Of a stretch of DNA of 64,000 nt, positions 26,273-35,485 are shown one piece after another. The DNA lies in the NCBI GenBank assembly GCA_905194675.1, contig CAJJTG010000007.1, forward strand, positions 3,261-67,260. The letters are read 5' to 3'. Position 1 is the stretch's first letter. Each line of letters starts with the position of its first letter. The translations under genes and the position numbers were made by a program. The notes under the pieces were generated by a model. It saw only the letters and a list, made by a program, of their open reading frames with translations, was not told where the DNA came from and did not search any database. Source of the DNA: an uncultured Collinsella sp. (lineage in GTDB: Bacteria; Actinomycetota; Coriobacteriia; Coriobacteriales; Coriobacteriaceae).

Positions 26273-26896
26273 ATGAAGTACTTTAGCAACATAACGGCGA
26301 TAAGCGAGCTTTCCGAGAGCGAGGGCGTGTTTACCACAGCCCAGGCGGCTCGCATGGGCATCTCTCGAGATGCGCTGGCACATTCATGCCGCGCAGGGCG
26401 TCTTGAACGGATATGCCACGGCGCCTACCGGATGTCCGGAACGCAGCGCCGGGACACCGACGAGCTCAACGCTTTTTGGAAGCTCACCAGTCCCTCCCTT
26501 TGCGCGTGGGAGAGAAAGCGCCAGTGGGATGGCATCGCCGTGAGCGGTACGACTGCGGCGAATCTGCAGCAAATGGGCGATTTCTATCTGTCCCCCTACA
26601 GGATGACCGCGCCCACGCGTATCAATACAAGAAACGAATCCCTTTCTTTTGTAAAGCGCGAGATTGCTGAGCGGGACATCGTTTGGCTCGACGGCCTGCC
26701 GGTAACTAAACCCGAGCGCACGCTTGTCGATCTTTGCCTCGATTGCGAGGATCCCTCATTAATTATCGATGCCTATCACGACGCGCTTGGACGTGGACTC
26801 GATATACAACGGCTGAAGGATCTTGTAGAAGAGAACTCTAAAACCGCCAAACGACGCGAGCTGATGGCGCCTTTGCTGATGGTACTGAACGGGTAA
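26273..26896 (+). CDS. AbiEi-family antitoxin/transcriptional regulator
   Basis: A 207-aa protein with an N-terminal winged-helix module (GVFTTAQAARMGISRDALAH, LERICHGAYRM) and a C-terminal AbiEi domain (LPVTKPERTLVDLCLD, IIDAYHDALGRG). In characterised type IV AbiE systems this protein represses its own promoter and counteracts AbiEii. The ATG at 26273 starts directly after the operator; the ATG at 26249 would lie inside the promoter. There is no ribosome binding site, consistent with leaderless translation. Confidence 0.85.
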   Translation: MKYFSNITAISELSESEGVFTTAQAARMGISRDALAHSCRAGRLERICHGAYRMSGTQRRDTDELNAFWKLTSPSLCAWERKRQWDGIAVSGTTAANLQQMGDFYLSPYRMTAPTRINTRNESLSFVKREIAERDIVWLDGLPVTKPERTLVDLCLDCEDPSLIIDAYHDALGRGLDIQRLKDLVEENSKTAKRRELMAPLLMVLNG

Positions 26897-26911
26897 TGCG
26901 AAACGGAGGAC

Positions 26912-27802
26912 ATGGTGAAGTACAAAACGCCTGCCGCATTGGAGATGGCTGTTAGGAATGCCGCAAGAGAATCACCAATGGATACTAATCGGGCAATCGT
27001 TGGTTTCTACTTTCATCGCTTCCTATGTCGCGTTTTTTCAGAAGATGACTGCCGTTTTGTGCTTAAAGGTGGTCAAAGCGTCCTGGCGCGAACGCTCGAT
27101 GCGCGTGTCACAAGAGATATTGACTTGGTTGCTCAAGAGGAGAGCCTCGAAGAGGCTGTTGCCGATCTGGTGCGGGCGGCTTCGATTGATCTGGAGGATT
27201 TCGTTTCGTTTGTCTTTGATCGTGCAGAGCAGATCAAAGAAGAAGATGAGTATCGGTGCGGTGCTAAGGTATGGTTCACCCCCTTTATGGGAACCAAGAA
27301 GCTACAGCCAATTTCAATTGACTTGGTAATTGATGAAGTGCGGGGACTTGAGCCTGAGGTTCTCGCGCCGATCGATCGTTTGAATATCGAGGGGCTCCCA
27401 GTCTGCGACTATCGAGTATGCCGAGTGGAGAGCGCCCTTGCAGATAAATTGCTCGCAATGATAGAGATGCATGAGGGCCGTGCCTCTTCGCGAATCAAGG
27501 ATATAGTCGACATCTTGGTGTACGCGAAAACTTGCTTCATCGATGGGGCTACACTTATCGAGAGAGTCGAGAAAGAAGCGTCTGTCCGCAAGGTGGCAAT
27601 GCCGGAAGAGTTCGTGGCGCCTCTCTGGTGGAAACAAAATGGTTCTGCGCAGTATGTAAAGATGGCTAGGCAGGCGGGGGTACTTGATCTCGCGGGGAGT
27701 ATCACTGGAGCAGAAGAGGTCGTCAATCGGTTGTATGCTCCGTGCTTCGATCGTTCGGAGAATGTGCGCAAATGGAATCCCCAGACTACGGGATGGGAGT
27801 AG
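26912..27802 (+). CDS. AbiEii-family nucleotidyltransferase toxin
   Basis: A 296-aa protein of the AbiEii/DUF1814 nucleotidyltransferase group: FVLKGGQSVLARTL, then TRDIDLVAQE supplying the catalytic Asp pair, PISIDLVIDEV, and the C-terminal ALADKLLAMIEMHEGRASSR with KDIVDILVYAK. The family acts on tRNA or other RNA to stop growth in infected cells. GGAGGACAT precedes the ATG. It is 15 bases after AbiEi. Codon usage is less GC-rich than the core genes. Confidence 0.88.
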   Translation: MVKYKTPAALEMAVRNAARESPMDTNRAIVGFYFHRFLCRVFSEDDCRFVLKGGQSVLARTLDARVTRDIDLVAQEESLEEAVADLVRAASIDLEDFVSFVFDRAEQIKEEDEYRCGAKVWFTPFMGTKKLQPISIDLVIDEVRGLEPEVLAPIDRLNIEGLPVCDYRVCRVESALADKLLAMIEMHEGRASSRIKDIVDILVYAKTCFIDGATLIERVEKEASVRKVAMPEEFVAPLWWKQNGSAQYVKMARQAGVLDLAGSITGAEEVVNRLYAPCFDRSENVRKWNPQTTGWE

Positions 27803-27813
27803 CCCAGACAGTT

Positions 27814-27848
27814 AAGCCGGCGGCAGGAGCTGGTCCCGCCGCCGGCTT
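27814..27848. terminator. Bidirectional terminator between abiEii and the methylase-like gene
   Basis: AAGCCGGCGGC (27814-27824) is perfectly complementary to 27838-27848 between convergent genes. Confidence 0.8.
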
Positions 27849-27871
27849 GGGGCGTTACTGCTGCCTATGTG

Positions 27872-29308
27872 TTACTCGCAGATTTGGTCGAGCACTTCGG
27901 TGATGGTCTTTTTTGCGACTTCGAGGTTGCGCTGGGCTTGGGCGACGGCAGCCTCGGCTTGTTTCTTTGTTTCTACGACCTCGGCAAAGCGATTGATGGA
28001 TTCGCTGTACTCGCGCGTGCGCGGGTCGAGCGCTGGCGGGACTTCGATCTCGAACAGGTCGTTAGGGCGGATGGCGCGGATGCTGGCTGCTTCGGTTAAT
28101 GCTTGAATCAGCTGTGCCCCATGGCCTTCGGTAAGGTATCCAACGATTATCTCCGAAAACACTACGCGCTCCTCTTCGGTCATCGTTTGGAACGACGGGC
28201 GAATGACGGTGGTGTTATGCGAAGCAACTAGGTGTTGCTTCGCGTCATCGGCGCTGACGACGAGCAGGTTGGACGCGCCGTAGCGACCCAGCATGCGTGG
28301 CATGACGATATCTCCAGCGCGGAGCTCATATCGATCGAGAACGCTGGGGTTCACCTTTACGATTTTGGAATCCGAGCTATTTGCACTCTCTACAGCATAT
28401 GCGGGTAGAAGGTTGCCATCTTGAAAATCCTGAGATGAGATGCGGCGTACCTCGATTGCATCAATGTCGTTTGATGTGGTGCTCTCGCGGGGCATAAATG
28501 GAGCTACTCGCGTAAAAGCGTCACCGAGCGTAGCCCTGTAGTTTCGGGTGAGGCTGATAAGGCTGATTTTGCCTTTTGAGAGGGCTGCGCGATGCAGCAG
28601 CAATTCACGCGTGGCAAAAGTGGACGTTTCGATAGGCGTTGATCTGGGCGTATTGGTATCAATGCGGGCCCAGTCGGGGGAGATGGAAAAGGTGATATCT
28701 GAGTAATACGATGTTTCTGTCACATATCGAAAACGCGGCCCGGATTCGATTGCGCTGCGAAATGCAACGCTGCGATTTCCTGAAGACAATATGAGAAGCG
28801 CGCTTGTCATGTAGGGCCTGGGTTCAGAAAGTGGCAAATACACGACGCTCTCGATGAGTCCTTCGCGTATCAGGATCGTGCGCGCCTGCTCGGCTTTATC
28901 GAGTAGGTCGGCGGGCAGCACTACGGCTGCGCGAGTGCGATTCGAAAGGGCGAGCGCATACAGACACCAAATAAAGGGACCCCAGTCACAGAAATCGAGG
29001 TAGCCGGGCTCTAAGTAATCGATCAAGGCGATACATTCTTTTTCGATGTCGTGTTTGCCCGTACGGTAATACCCCGATGCGTCGATAAACACCGGAGCCG
29101 CATCGCCATTGCCCGCGCCCTGCCTGCCGGGTTCAAGCTCGCAAATATCGGGTACGCCGTTGCTGTTCAGGCTGAAACATTCACGAAGCGCCTTACAGTC
29201 GATGGCGCCAGGCAGACGGACGGTGAGTAGACGGCTGCCCTGCTCCAGATTAAGCGCGCGTGAGAGGGCGGCGGCGGTGAGACGTGGCAATGATGTTGTT
29301 TCACGCAT
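27872..29308 (-). CDS. Degenerate N6-methylase/specificity-like protein
   Basis: A 478-aa protein. Residues about 85-200 follow the back half of a type I HsdM-like methylase (VLPADLLDKAEQARTILIRE, GLIESVVYLP, YMTSALLIL), but no motif I (D-x-G-x-G) or NPPY motif is visible, so methylation is unlikely. Residues about 225-430 look like a target-recognition domain (RISSQDFQDGNLL, LRAGDIVMPRMLGRYG). The end is an S-subunit-type coiled coil. No HsdR, intact HsdM or HsdS is nearby. It shares layout with the protein at 44938-46542. It could be a DNA-recognition factor of a defence system or a decayed R-M gene. Confidence 0.5.
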   Translation of the reverse strand: MRETTSLPRLTAAALSRALNLEQGSRLLTVRLPGAIDCKALRECFSLNSNGVPDICELEPGRQGAGNGDAAPVFIDASGYYRTGKHDIEKECIALIDYLEPGYLDFCDWGPFIWCLYALALSNRTRAAVVLPADLLDKAEQARTILIREGLIESVVYLPLSEPRPYMTSALLILSSGNRSVAFRSAIESGPRFRYVTETSYYSDITFSISPDWARIDTNTPRSTPIETSTFATRELLLHRAALSKGKISLISLTRNYRATLGDAFTRVAPFMPRESTTSNDIDAIEVRRISSQDFQDGNLLPAYAVESANSSDSKIVKVNPSVLDRYELRAGDIVMPRMLGRYGASNLLVVSADDAKQHLVASHNTTVIRPSFQTMTEEERVVFSEIIVGYLTEGHGAQLIQALTEAASIRAIRPNDLFEIEVPPALDPRTREYSESINRFAEVVETKKQAEAAVAQAQRNLEVAKKTITEVLDQICE

Positions 29309-29371
29309 GTATAGAGCCCTTTCTTCTTAGTGGGTTATATATTAGCAGAAAATTTTGATAATTTCTAATGA

Positions 29372-29398
29372 CGAGAACAGAGCACTGTGCTATTCTCG
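29372..29398. promoter_or_regulatory. Dyad between divergent island genes
   Basis: CGAGAA (29372-29377) and TTCTCG (29393-29398) form the outer arms of a 27-bp imperfect palindrome in the 290-bp AT-rich gap between the methylase-like gene and the first backbone gene. It could be an operator. Nothing else coding is seen in 29309-29598. Confidence 0.4.
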
Positions 29399-29598
29399 AA
29401 GTAATACAAAACCAACTCAATACAAACTGCTTGATGCAATCGCTACACAGCCTTTAGGTAAACTGCGCTATCAAGCAGGGTGATTTCACTAACGAAGCTA
29501 CAGGTTAGGTCGATTGTCATCGTCCATGCCTCAGACCATTCTAAAACATAGAACAGACTTATCGACAAACATCCGCAACCGGATAGGAAGAAGCATTC

Positions 29599-30516
29599 AT
29601 GAAGAATGAAGACAGCATTTACGAGGTGTTCCTCAACACGATCGACGAAGATCTCCGCAGCATGTGCAAAAAGAACGGGAAGGCAGAGATGCCGTTTCCG
29701 TATCCGTACTGCGGCGAGCAGGATACCGAGCGCTTGGCCAAGGCACTCGTTGACGTGCTGGAAAAGCACTCGCCCGATATTCCCGGGCTGGTGCCCGAGC
29801 AGTATCGAGACGATGTGCACGAGGCCCGCGAGCTTTTGGCCGCAGCGTCGCTCGCTTTGTTGTCGCTGTATTTTCCCCAGCGCGATAACTGCGCGCACTG
29901 CATGGCCATCTTAATTGGCATGTTTGAGCACGGAAGCAATCCGCGCTTTAAGTCGAGCGGTGTGCGCATGTTCGAGCAGGTTACGACAGGTATGAAGTAC
30001 TCGTCTGAACAAGGTGGATATATTCTGTCTCGCTTTGTGCGAAGCATTGACTACAAAAGACCCTGCGACCACGTGCATCGCGATGGCTCGCGCGGTTTTA
30101 CGGCGGACGAGGACGATGCCGTCATGTTTTATAAGCGCTATCTCAAGGTGCAGAGACACGTATTCGATACCAGTCCGCGTTTCAACTTTGAGCTATGCGT
30201 CAAACGCCCGTTTGAGGCTCTTTCGGACAATCGGGAGAACTTTTATTGCATGGAGGAAAAGATGGAAATCGATTTGGCAACTAAGGTACGGGAGCTCCAG
30301 GACCGCTACACCCTCAACTTCGCTCAGGCCAAAGAGTATGACCTGCTCGACAAGCTGATGATTGATGCATTGCTTGCATATCTGCGCGACGGGTCAGTCT
30401 CAATCGCGGCGCGCGAGAGCTATGTGGCGCAAACCGAGCGTCTGATTGACGGTGCGGTCAAGTTGCCGTGTGCGACGAGCCCCAAGGAGGGCGCAGACGT
30501 CGACCGTATTTCCTAG
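29599..30516 (+). CDS. Unknown protein upstream of VirD4-like ATPase
   Basis: A 305-aa soluble protein not recognised by me. It is acidic, largely helical by composition, with a Cys pair in RDNCAHCMAIL and a mid-region SRGFTADEDDAVMFYKRYLK. It has no signal peptide or TM. AGGAAGAAG precedes the ATG. It lies 38 bases upstream of the VirD4-like gene and is probably in its operon, so it may be a partner or regulator of that ATPase. This is the first gene of the island backbone. Confidence 0.65.
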   Translation: MKNEDSIYEVFLNTIDEDLRSMCKKNGKAEMPFPYPYCGEQDTERLAKALVDVLEKHSPDIPGLVPEQYRDDVHEARELLAAASLALLSLYFPQRDNCAHCMAILIGMFEHGSNPRFKSSGVRMFEQVTTGMKYSSEQGGYILSRFVRSIDYKRPCDHVHRDGSRGFTADEDDAVMFYKRYLKVQRHVFDTSPRFNFELCVKRPFEALSDNRENFYCMEEKMEIDLATKVRELQDRYTLNFAQAKEYDLLDKLMIDALLAYLRDGSVSIAARESYVAQTERLIDGAVKLPCATSPKEGADVDRIS

Positions 30517-30554
30517 CAATCACGCAGAACTATCGACAAGAAAGGGGCCGTGCA

Positions 30555-32039
30555 ATGTCGGTCATTAAGATGTACGGCTACGAGGCCGCGCAGCAAACGG
30601 AGTATCAGACCAAGAAGTGGGCGACCAAGGAGGAAATGCAGACGCTGTCATCCGGCGATGAGCAGCGCGATGTGATCTTGGCGCAAGGTGCCACGGTGGC
30701 TTTCTACGAGGGCGACAAGCACTGGGAGACGAGCGTGTCCAACAATGTGTTTGCCTTTGGCGGTACCGGCAGCGGCAAAACGGCGAGTTTCATTTTGCCC
30801 AACCTGCTCAATCACCACGAGTGCTGCTATGTGGTCACGGACACCAAGGGCGAGCTGCTGCGCCGTACGGGGAAGGGCTTCGAGGAGGACGGCTACGAGG
30901 TAACGGTTCTCGACACCATCAATCCCGAGCAGTCGTCCGGGTACGATCCTTTGCGCTACGTGATGGATGTCGAGGATATCCCCACCACAGTGGCGTCAAT
31001 CATGGAGGGGGTCGATCCTGACAGGCGTAGCTTTAGGGACGATCCGTTTTGGGACAATGCGAGCGATCTGCTACTTCGAGCGATTATTGGAATCCTGTTC
31101 CTCTTAGAGTGCCTTGCCGGCACATTTGCGCCGGACGGGGATCCCGCAGCTCCGCGACGCTATCTTAAGATGAACAACGTCTTTAAGCTGGCGGCACTCA
31201 TCAAGGTTACGGGAGATGGCGAGGGACGATTTCCGCTGGATCACCTTGTGGAGCAGGTGGAGTCCAAGGAATTTCTTGGCAAGTATGATTCTGCGAACGC
31301 GGACCTGTATGGCGTTGAACAGTATCGTGATTTTCGCGGGGCAGCCGATAGAACGCTTAAGAGCATTCTGATCACGCTTAACGCGACCATCTCGCGGCTT
31401 AAGACCCCCCAGCTCATGCGCGTCTTTGAGAAAGACGAGATGCGCCTCGACCGTATCGACGAGGGCAAGCGCGTAATCGATCTTAAGGTGAGCGACAACG
31501 ACTCGACCAATGCATGGCTTGCGAACGTTGCCCTTAAGCAGCTGTTTAACCTGGCCCAGCGCCGCGCTGATTCCAACCCCAGCGGGCATTTGCAGCGCCA
31601 CGTGCAGTTTATTCTGGATGAGTTTCCCAACGTGGGCCGCATTCCCGATTTTGAGCGGAGTATTGCGACCGTGCGCAGCCGTGGCATTAGCTTTTTGATG
31701 TGCGCGCAATCGCTGAGTCAGCTCGATGGTGCGTACGGCAAATCCGCAGCGCTTACCATCCTCGATAACTGCGACAGCTTGATCTATATGGGCGGCGGCA
31801 GCAACATCGCGACACAGGAGTACATAAGCAATCTGTGCGGCGAGTCGGTTCTGGGCACCAATTACGTGGGCGCCGAGCGTACTGCCGTCGATGTGCGCGG
31901 TTGCGTGATAACCCCGGGCGAGGTGGGGCTTATGCCGCGTACCGACTGCCTGGTCAAAGTAACCGGCATGCGCCCCTTCCGTGCCAAGAAGTATTTTTGC
32001 GGCGACCATCCCAATGCGGCCAAGTGGCTGAGGGATTAG
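30555..32039 (+). CDS. VirD4/TraG-like coupling ATPase lacking TM region
   Basis: A 494-aa P-loop ATPase of the VirD4/TraG type. Walker A is NNVFAFGGTGSGKTASFILP (GGTGSGKT, residues 69-76), then CCYVVTDTKGELLRR, Walker B HVQFILDEFPNVGRIPDFE, and RSRGISFLMCAQSLSQLDGAYG, the TraG box. Usual VirD4 proteins have two N-terminal TM helices and about 600 residues; here there is none, so it is a soluble variant. No relaxase, VirB4, VirB6 or pilus gene is in the window. It could be a conjugation relic or a DNA-translocating ATPase used in defence. The ATG at 30555 has AAAGGGG upstream. Confidence 0.85.
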   Translation: MSVIKMYGYEAAQQTEYQTKKWATKEEMQTLSSGDEQRDVILAQGATVAFYEGDKHWETSVSNNVFAFGGTGSGKTASFILPNLLNHHECCYVVTDTKGELLRRTGKGFEEDGYEVTVLDTINPEQSSGYDPLRYVMDVEDIPTTVASIMEGVDPDRRSFRDDPFWDNASDLLLRAIIGILFLLECLAGTFAPDGDPAAPRRYLKMNNVFKLAALIKVTGDGEGRFPLDHLVEQVESKEFLGKYDSANADLYGVEQYRDFRGAADRTLKSILITLNATISRLKTPQLMRVFEKDEMRLDRIDEGKRVIDLKVSDNDSTNAWLANVALKQLFNLAQRRADSNPSGHLQRHVQFILDEFPNVGRIPDFERSIATVRSRGISFLMCAQSLSQLDGAYGKSAALTILDNCDSLIYMGGGSNIATQEYISNLCGESVLGTNYVGAERTAVDVRGCVITPGEVGLMPRTDCLVKVTGMRPFRAKKYFCGDHPNAAKWLRD

Positions 32040-32076
32040 TCCTTGCAGCTTCGCGCGCTCCATCTTGCCTATTTGA

Positions 32077-32116
32077 CCGCACGGCTTCCATTGGCCGCTA
32101 GCCGTGCGGCCTCGTT
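32077..32116 (+). terminator. Terminator after the VirD4-like gene
   Basis: CCGCACGGCT (32077-32086) pairs perfectly with AGCCGTGCGG (32100-32109), followed by CCTCGTTTTA. Confidence 0.75.
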
Positions 32117-32153
32117 TTACTTCCTTACCGATTCCGTTTAGAAGGGAATTACC

Positions 32154-32756
32154 ATGTCCGTTATGTATCGTGAGCCTAGCATTATCAAGAAGTCCAAGGA
32201 CGGTCGCGTTGCCGCCGTCGATATGGCAAGTGAGCTGCTTAACAGCCGCGTGCTGCTGCTGGAAGGCGAGGTCAACGATGTGACCTGCAATGGCCTTATT
32301 AAGTCCATGCTGGTGTTGGAGCATCAGAGCGCCACCGAGCCCATCACCCTCATCATCAACAGCCCGGGCGGTAGCGTTACGGCGGGGCTGGCGCTCATCG
32401 ACACCATGCAGTCGCTCGACTGCCCCGTGATCACGGTGGGCGAGGGCGTCGTGGCCTCGATGGCCGCGGTGATCTTGGCCTGCGGCGACCACCGCCAGGT
32501 ATACCGCCACACGCAAGTGCTCATCCACCAGTTGATGGGCGGCACGGGCATGGCGCAGCAGACCGATATCGAGATCGTGGCCCAGCACACGGCGGCCATG
32601 CGCGCCGAGCTGGACGAGCTGCTGGCCGAGCATGGCAACCTGAGCGCCCAGGAGTTCCACGAGCTCACCGAGCGCGACTGCTGGTGCAACGCCAGGCGCG
32701 CTCTGGAGTTGGGTCTGGTGGACGAGGCGATTGCTCCGAGTAAGAAGGCGCTCTAG
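32154..32756 (+). CDS. ClpP-like serine protease
   Basis: A 200-aa ClpP homologue with an intact triad: Ser102 (GVVASMAA), His125 (QVLIHQLMGG) and Asp175 (LTERDCW). Also present are INSPGGSVTAGLALIDTMQ and ALELGLVDEAI. It is divergent from housekeeping ClpP and stands in the accessory island, not next to clpX. GAAGGGAATTACC precedes the ATG. A ClpX-like ATPase lies 15 kb downstream in the same island and could be its unfoldase; that pairing is inference. Confidence 0.9.
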   Translation: MSVMYREPSIIKKSKDGRVAAVDMASELLNSRVLLLEGEVNDVTCNGLIKSMLVLEHQSATEPITLIINSPGGSVTAGLALIDTMQSLDCPVITVGEGVVASMAAVILACGDHRQVYRHTQVLIHQLMGGTGMAQQTDIEIVAQHTAAMRAELDELLAEHGNLSAQEFHELTERDCWCNARRALELGLVDEAIAPSKKAL

Positions 32757-32830
32757 CGGGGCTCATGTCTTGTGGGCATATAGAGCGGGGCGAACGATCG
32801 CGTAGTTTAACGGCCAGAAAGAGGTTGAAC

Positions 32831-33625
32831 ATGAGCAGGATTTGGGATGTCGACGGCATTGAGTGGGAAGACCTGCCCACCGTGAGCGACCTGCTGTGCG
32901 CTGCGGACACAAAGATCCTGGCGCGCGAGGTTGCCCTGCGATACGGCGGCAAGCCGGACGGCCGCGGCCGTGTCGATAACGAGCGCAGCTTAAAGCGCGC
33001 CCGCCGCAAGGTCAAAAAGCTGCGCAAGGTTGACCCCGAGCCCAGCGACAATATCGTCCTGCTGCCCAAGCACGTCATCAATCGTCGTGGTGCAGGCCAC
33101 GGCTTTGGCTATTACGACGTGGAGCCGTGCATCTTTACACGCGGCGGCGTTCAAATGCTAGGTGAGGATGTGCTCGCCAAAGTACGTCCGTGGGAATTGA
33201 TCTTGATGGATGATGAGTCCGCGAGCGAAATGCTGGGCTATCGCGTATGGCTCGGCGGCGAGTGGGACCTGTGCGAGCGCTACCGCTTTTTGGCCGTGGT
33301 GTGCGTTCGCATGCTGAACAGCATCCGGGCGCAAAAGGAGCTGCGCAAGTGCCTCGTGCAGGGCGAGACAGCCTGTGATATGGACGAGGACGAGGCGATC
33401 GAAGGGATTCGCCGCGACGTGCTGTATCCCGAGGAAGTGATCAACGCCAAACTCGGCGGCTATTGGGATGCGAGTTTGGGACTCAACCTGCCCTGGAAGA
33501 ACGAGCACCGGCAGACTTGCACGCGAATCGACAGGGCTATCGATGACCTGTTTGCCGAGGAGACGAAGCGCAATGCCGCGGAGCTTGGGGGGAAACTCGG
33601 GCAAGGATATGCGAAGCGTGGCTAG
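32831..33625 (+). CDS. Conserved hypothetical protein of the island
   Basis: A 264-aa soluble protein, family not recognised with certainty. It begins SRIWDVDGIEWEDLPTVSDL, contains a basic stretch (ERSLKRARRKVKKLRKVD, about 53-70) that could bind nucleic acid, and an aromatic middle part. No TM or signal peptide. The ATG at 32831 follows AGAGG. It lies 74 bases after clpP-like and may share its transcript. Confidence 0.65.
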   Translation: MSRIWDVDGIEWEDLPTVSDLLCAADTKILAREVALRYGGKPDGRGRVDNERSLKRARRKVKKLRKVDPEPSDNIVLLPKHVINRRGAGHGFGYYDVEPCIFTRGGVQMLGEDVLAKVRPWELILMDDESASEMLGYRVWLGGEWDLCERYRFLAVVCVRMLNSIRAQKELRKCLVQGETACDMDEDEAIEGIRRDVLYPEEVINAKLGGYWDASLGLNLPWKNEHRQTCTRIDRAIDDLFAEETKRNAAELGGKLGQGYAKRG

Positions 33626-33746
33626 GACGGATATTTGCTGTACAGATTACTTCCATGAATGAGCGAAGATAATTCGGCAAAAATCTGTCTGGACGGAATG
33701 ATAGAACGATGGTGTTAAACGATATCTGTGCTTCAAGGAGTTAATA

Positions 33747-34202
33747 ATGGAAATCGCTTATAAGGATTTATTTCGTAAAAACTATCTTACTTATGTGCCC
33801 GGTCCAGCAGGTTTCTTCGCAAAAAAGTTCAAGGAAAGCGGATATAGCGAGGCTGAATTAATTGATTTGATTTTAGGAGTGGATTTCTCTCTCGCTGGAG
33901 CTGACGAGGATATTAGCCTGGAAAAGAAATGCGAAATAATCGAACGGGCGGTTGCAGATGCGCATTATACGAGTTGGGCCCTCGACCTGATTGGTCTGGT
34001 GATTTCTTTTTCCGCCGGCAAGTTTTCGTCTGCGTTGGCGGTCAGCAATCCAATTCCAGCCGCGGTTTTCGTAGCGTTATTTCTGGCCGCCCTGGCAATA
34101 TACGCTCGGTTTCGGATTTGCTTTGAACGAAATCGAACGGCACTGTTGTGTGCGCTGAGGCATATAAAGATGGTTCAAGCGAAGTTGAGCAAATCATCAT
34201 GA
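33747..34202 (+). CDS. Small membrane protein, unknown
   Basis: A 151-aa protein with a soluble N-terminal half and two probable TM segments (SWALDLIGLVISFSAGKFSS at about 76-95; AAVFVALFLAALAIYARFRI at about 107-126), ending in a basic tail. AAGGAG precedes the ATG by 8 bases. AT-rich codon use resembles the adjacent R-M genes rather than the backbone. Function unknown. Confidence 0.65.
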   Translation: MEIAYKDLFRKNYLTYVPGPAGFFAKKFKESGYSEAELIDLILGVDFSLAGADEDISLEKKCEIIERAVADAHYTSWALDLIGLVISFSAGKFSSALAVSNPIPAAVFVALFLAALAIYARFRICFERNRTALLCALRHIKMVQAKLSKSS

Positions 34203-34283
34203 TTTTATTGCCTAATTGCAGCCATAAGCTATGAAGCACTGGGATTGCTATGCCTTATTGCAGGGATGCTTTACTGATTGAGA

Positions 34284-34319
34284 AAAACGTGAAGCGACCG
34301 TGGTTGACGGTCGCTTCAC
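34284..34319 (-). terminator. Terminator of the R-M operon
   Basis: A perfect 13-bp stem GTGAAGCGACCGT (34289-34301) with 34307-34319; on the - strand it is followed by GTTTTTCTC. Confidence 0.9.
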
Positions 34320-34333
34320 GTAAACAGGCATTT

Positions 34334-35485
34334 TTAAATCTTGCGTAACCTGATTTGGAAGTTCAGATTAAAGAAATAGTCATCATCGATTTTATACACA
34401 TACCCATAGTCACCATGGTCTGGATTTGTGCTGGGGAAATCAAGATAAGCCAAATTGTATAGGTAGTCTTTGAATTCGTCGGATTCAAGAGCGTAATGAC
34501 AGGTTATTTTTCCAGTTTTTGAAACATCGATGTAGCCACCATTGACGACGCCCTTGCCGTCCCAAAGCGTTGAGGCTGTCATTCTGCAATAAGTTGCGTA
34601 TAGAAATGCCTTAAACATGTACTGGTATTTTAAGTGAGGACGGGAAATCTGGTGTGGATTAGCCTGGGCCAGCCTATTAACTGCGGCTGGAAGGTTGACG
34701 TCCTTGTTCCCATGGAAAAAATGATCTCTTAGGATCCATTCGATCGCCTCGGGCAAAAGCGGATTAAGAAGCTCAAGATTGTCTCTAAAAGCTCGAACCT
34801 TTGCTTTTTTTGCGATGACATAGTCTTTAAATACAACGGAACTTGCCGTCTCAATGATTGCGTCGCATCGACTTTGGACCGCTGCGTGGTTTTTGCTGTC
34901 CACTAATGAATTGATGTGATTCATGTCATCGTCATTGATGCCGTTAATTTGATAAATCAACCCCGAGGCTGATGCCGTGTTGAATAGGGTAGGGTCATTG
35001 CCAAAATACGATTTAATCGAGAAGCCGATGCGATCGCGCTTGAGGCCAGTGCGCGAATCAAGCGTTGTTAGATAAATGTCGTTTTTATCGCCGCTCCCGG
35101 CCTTCAACTTCAGGACTTCTGCCAGCTTCAGGAAGGTCACAGCTTCTTCAGATGCTGTGAAGGTGCTTTTCCCGTGCTGAATTTTATCCATAAGATCGTC
35201 AGCGGCGACAGTAAAATCGCTGGCGGCAACCTTGGCAACGGGAGAGCCGTTAACGTCGATGATTACATCCGTATTGTTTTCATCCATGCTATACGCGACG
35301 ATGCGGTCTTTGGTTTCTTTCCTAATGACCCCTACAACTTCCATCCATACATCGGTGGCTTGCGTTGAAGTGTCATACGAAAGGGCGATCTTTCCGTCGC
35401 CGATAAGACGCATTGCGGTATAGAGCTCGCTCCATTCGCCTTTATTAGCTCGCCATTTATCTGCCTGTTTTTCATCGCGTGCCAT
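34334..35485 (-). CDS. HpaII-like type II restriction endonuclease
   Basis: A 383-aa protein starting WRANKGEWSELYTAMRLIGDG, characteristic of the HpaII endonuclease family (target CCGG in the type enzyme). A nuclease-like region is near residues 120-160 (NDIYLTTLDSRTGLKRDRIG, FSIKSYFGN). Its first 14 bases overlap the end of the methylase gene, and it ends at a strong terminator. The specificity is inferred from the family. AT-rich codons mark it as imported. Confidence 0.8.
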   Translation of the reverse strand: MARDEKQADKWRANKGEWSELYTAMRLIGDGKIALSYDTSTQATDVWMEVVGVIRKETKDRIVAYSMDENNTDVIIDVNGSPVAKVAASDFTVAADDLMDKIQHGKSTFTASEEAVTFLKLAEVLKLKAGSGDKNDIYLTTLDSRTGLKRDRIGFSIKSYFGNDPTLFNTASASGLIYQINGINDDDMNHINSLVDSKNHAAVQSRCDAIIETASSVVFKDYVIAKKAKVRAFRDNLELLNPLLPEAIEWILRDHFFHGNKDVNLPAAVNRLAQANPHQISRPHLKYQYMFKAFLYATYCRMTASTLWDGKGVVNGGYIDVSKTGKITCHYALESDEFKDYLYNLAYLDFPSTNPDHGDYGYVYKIDDDYFFNLNFQIRLRKI

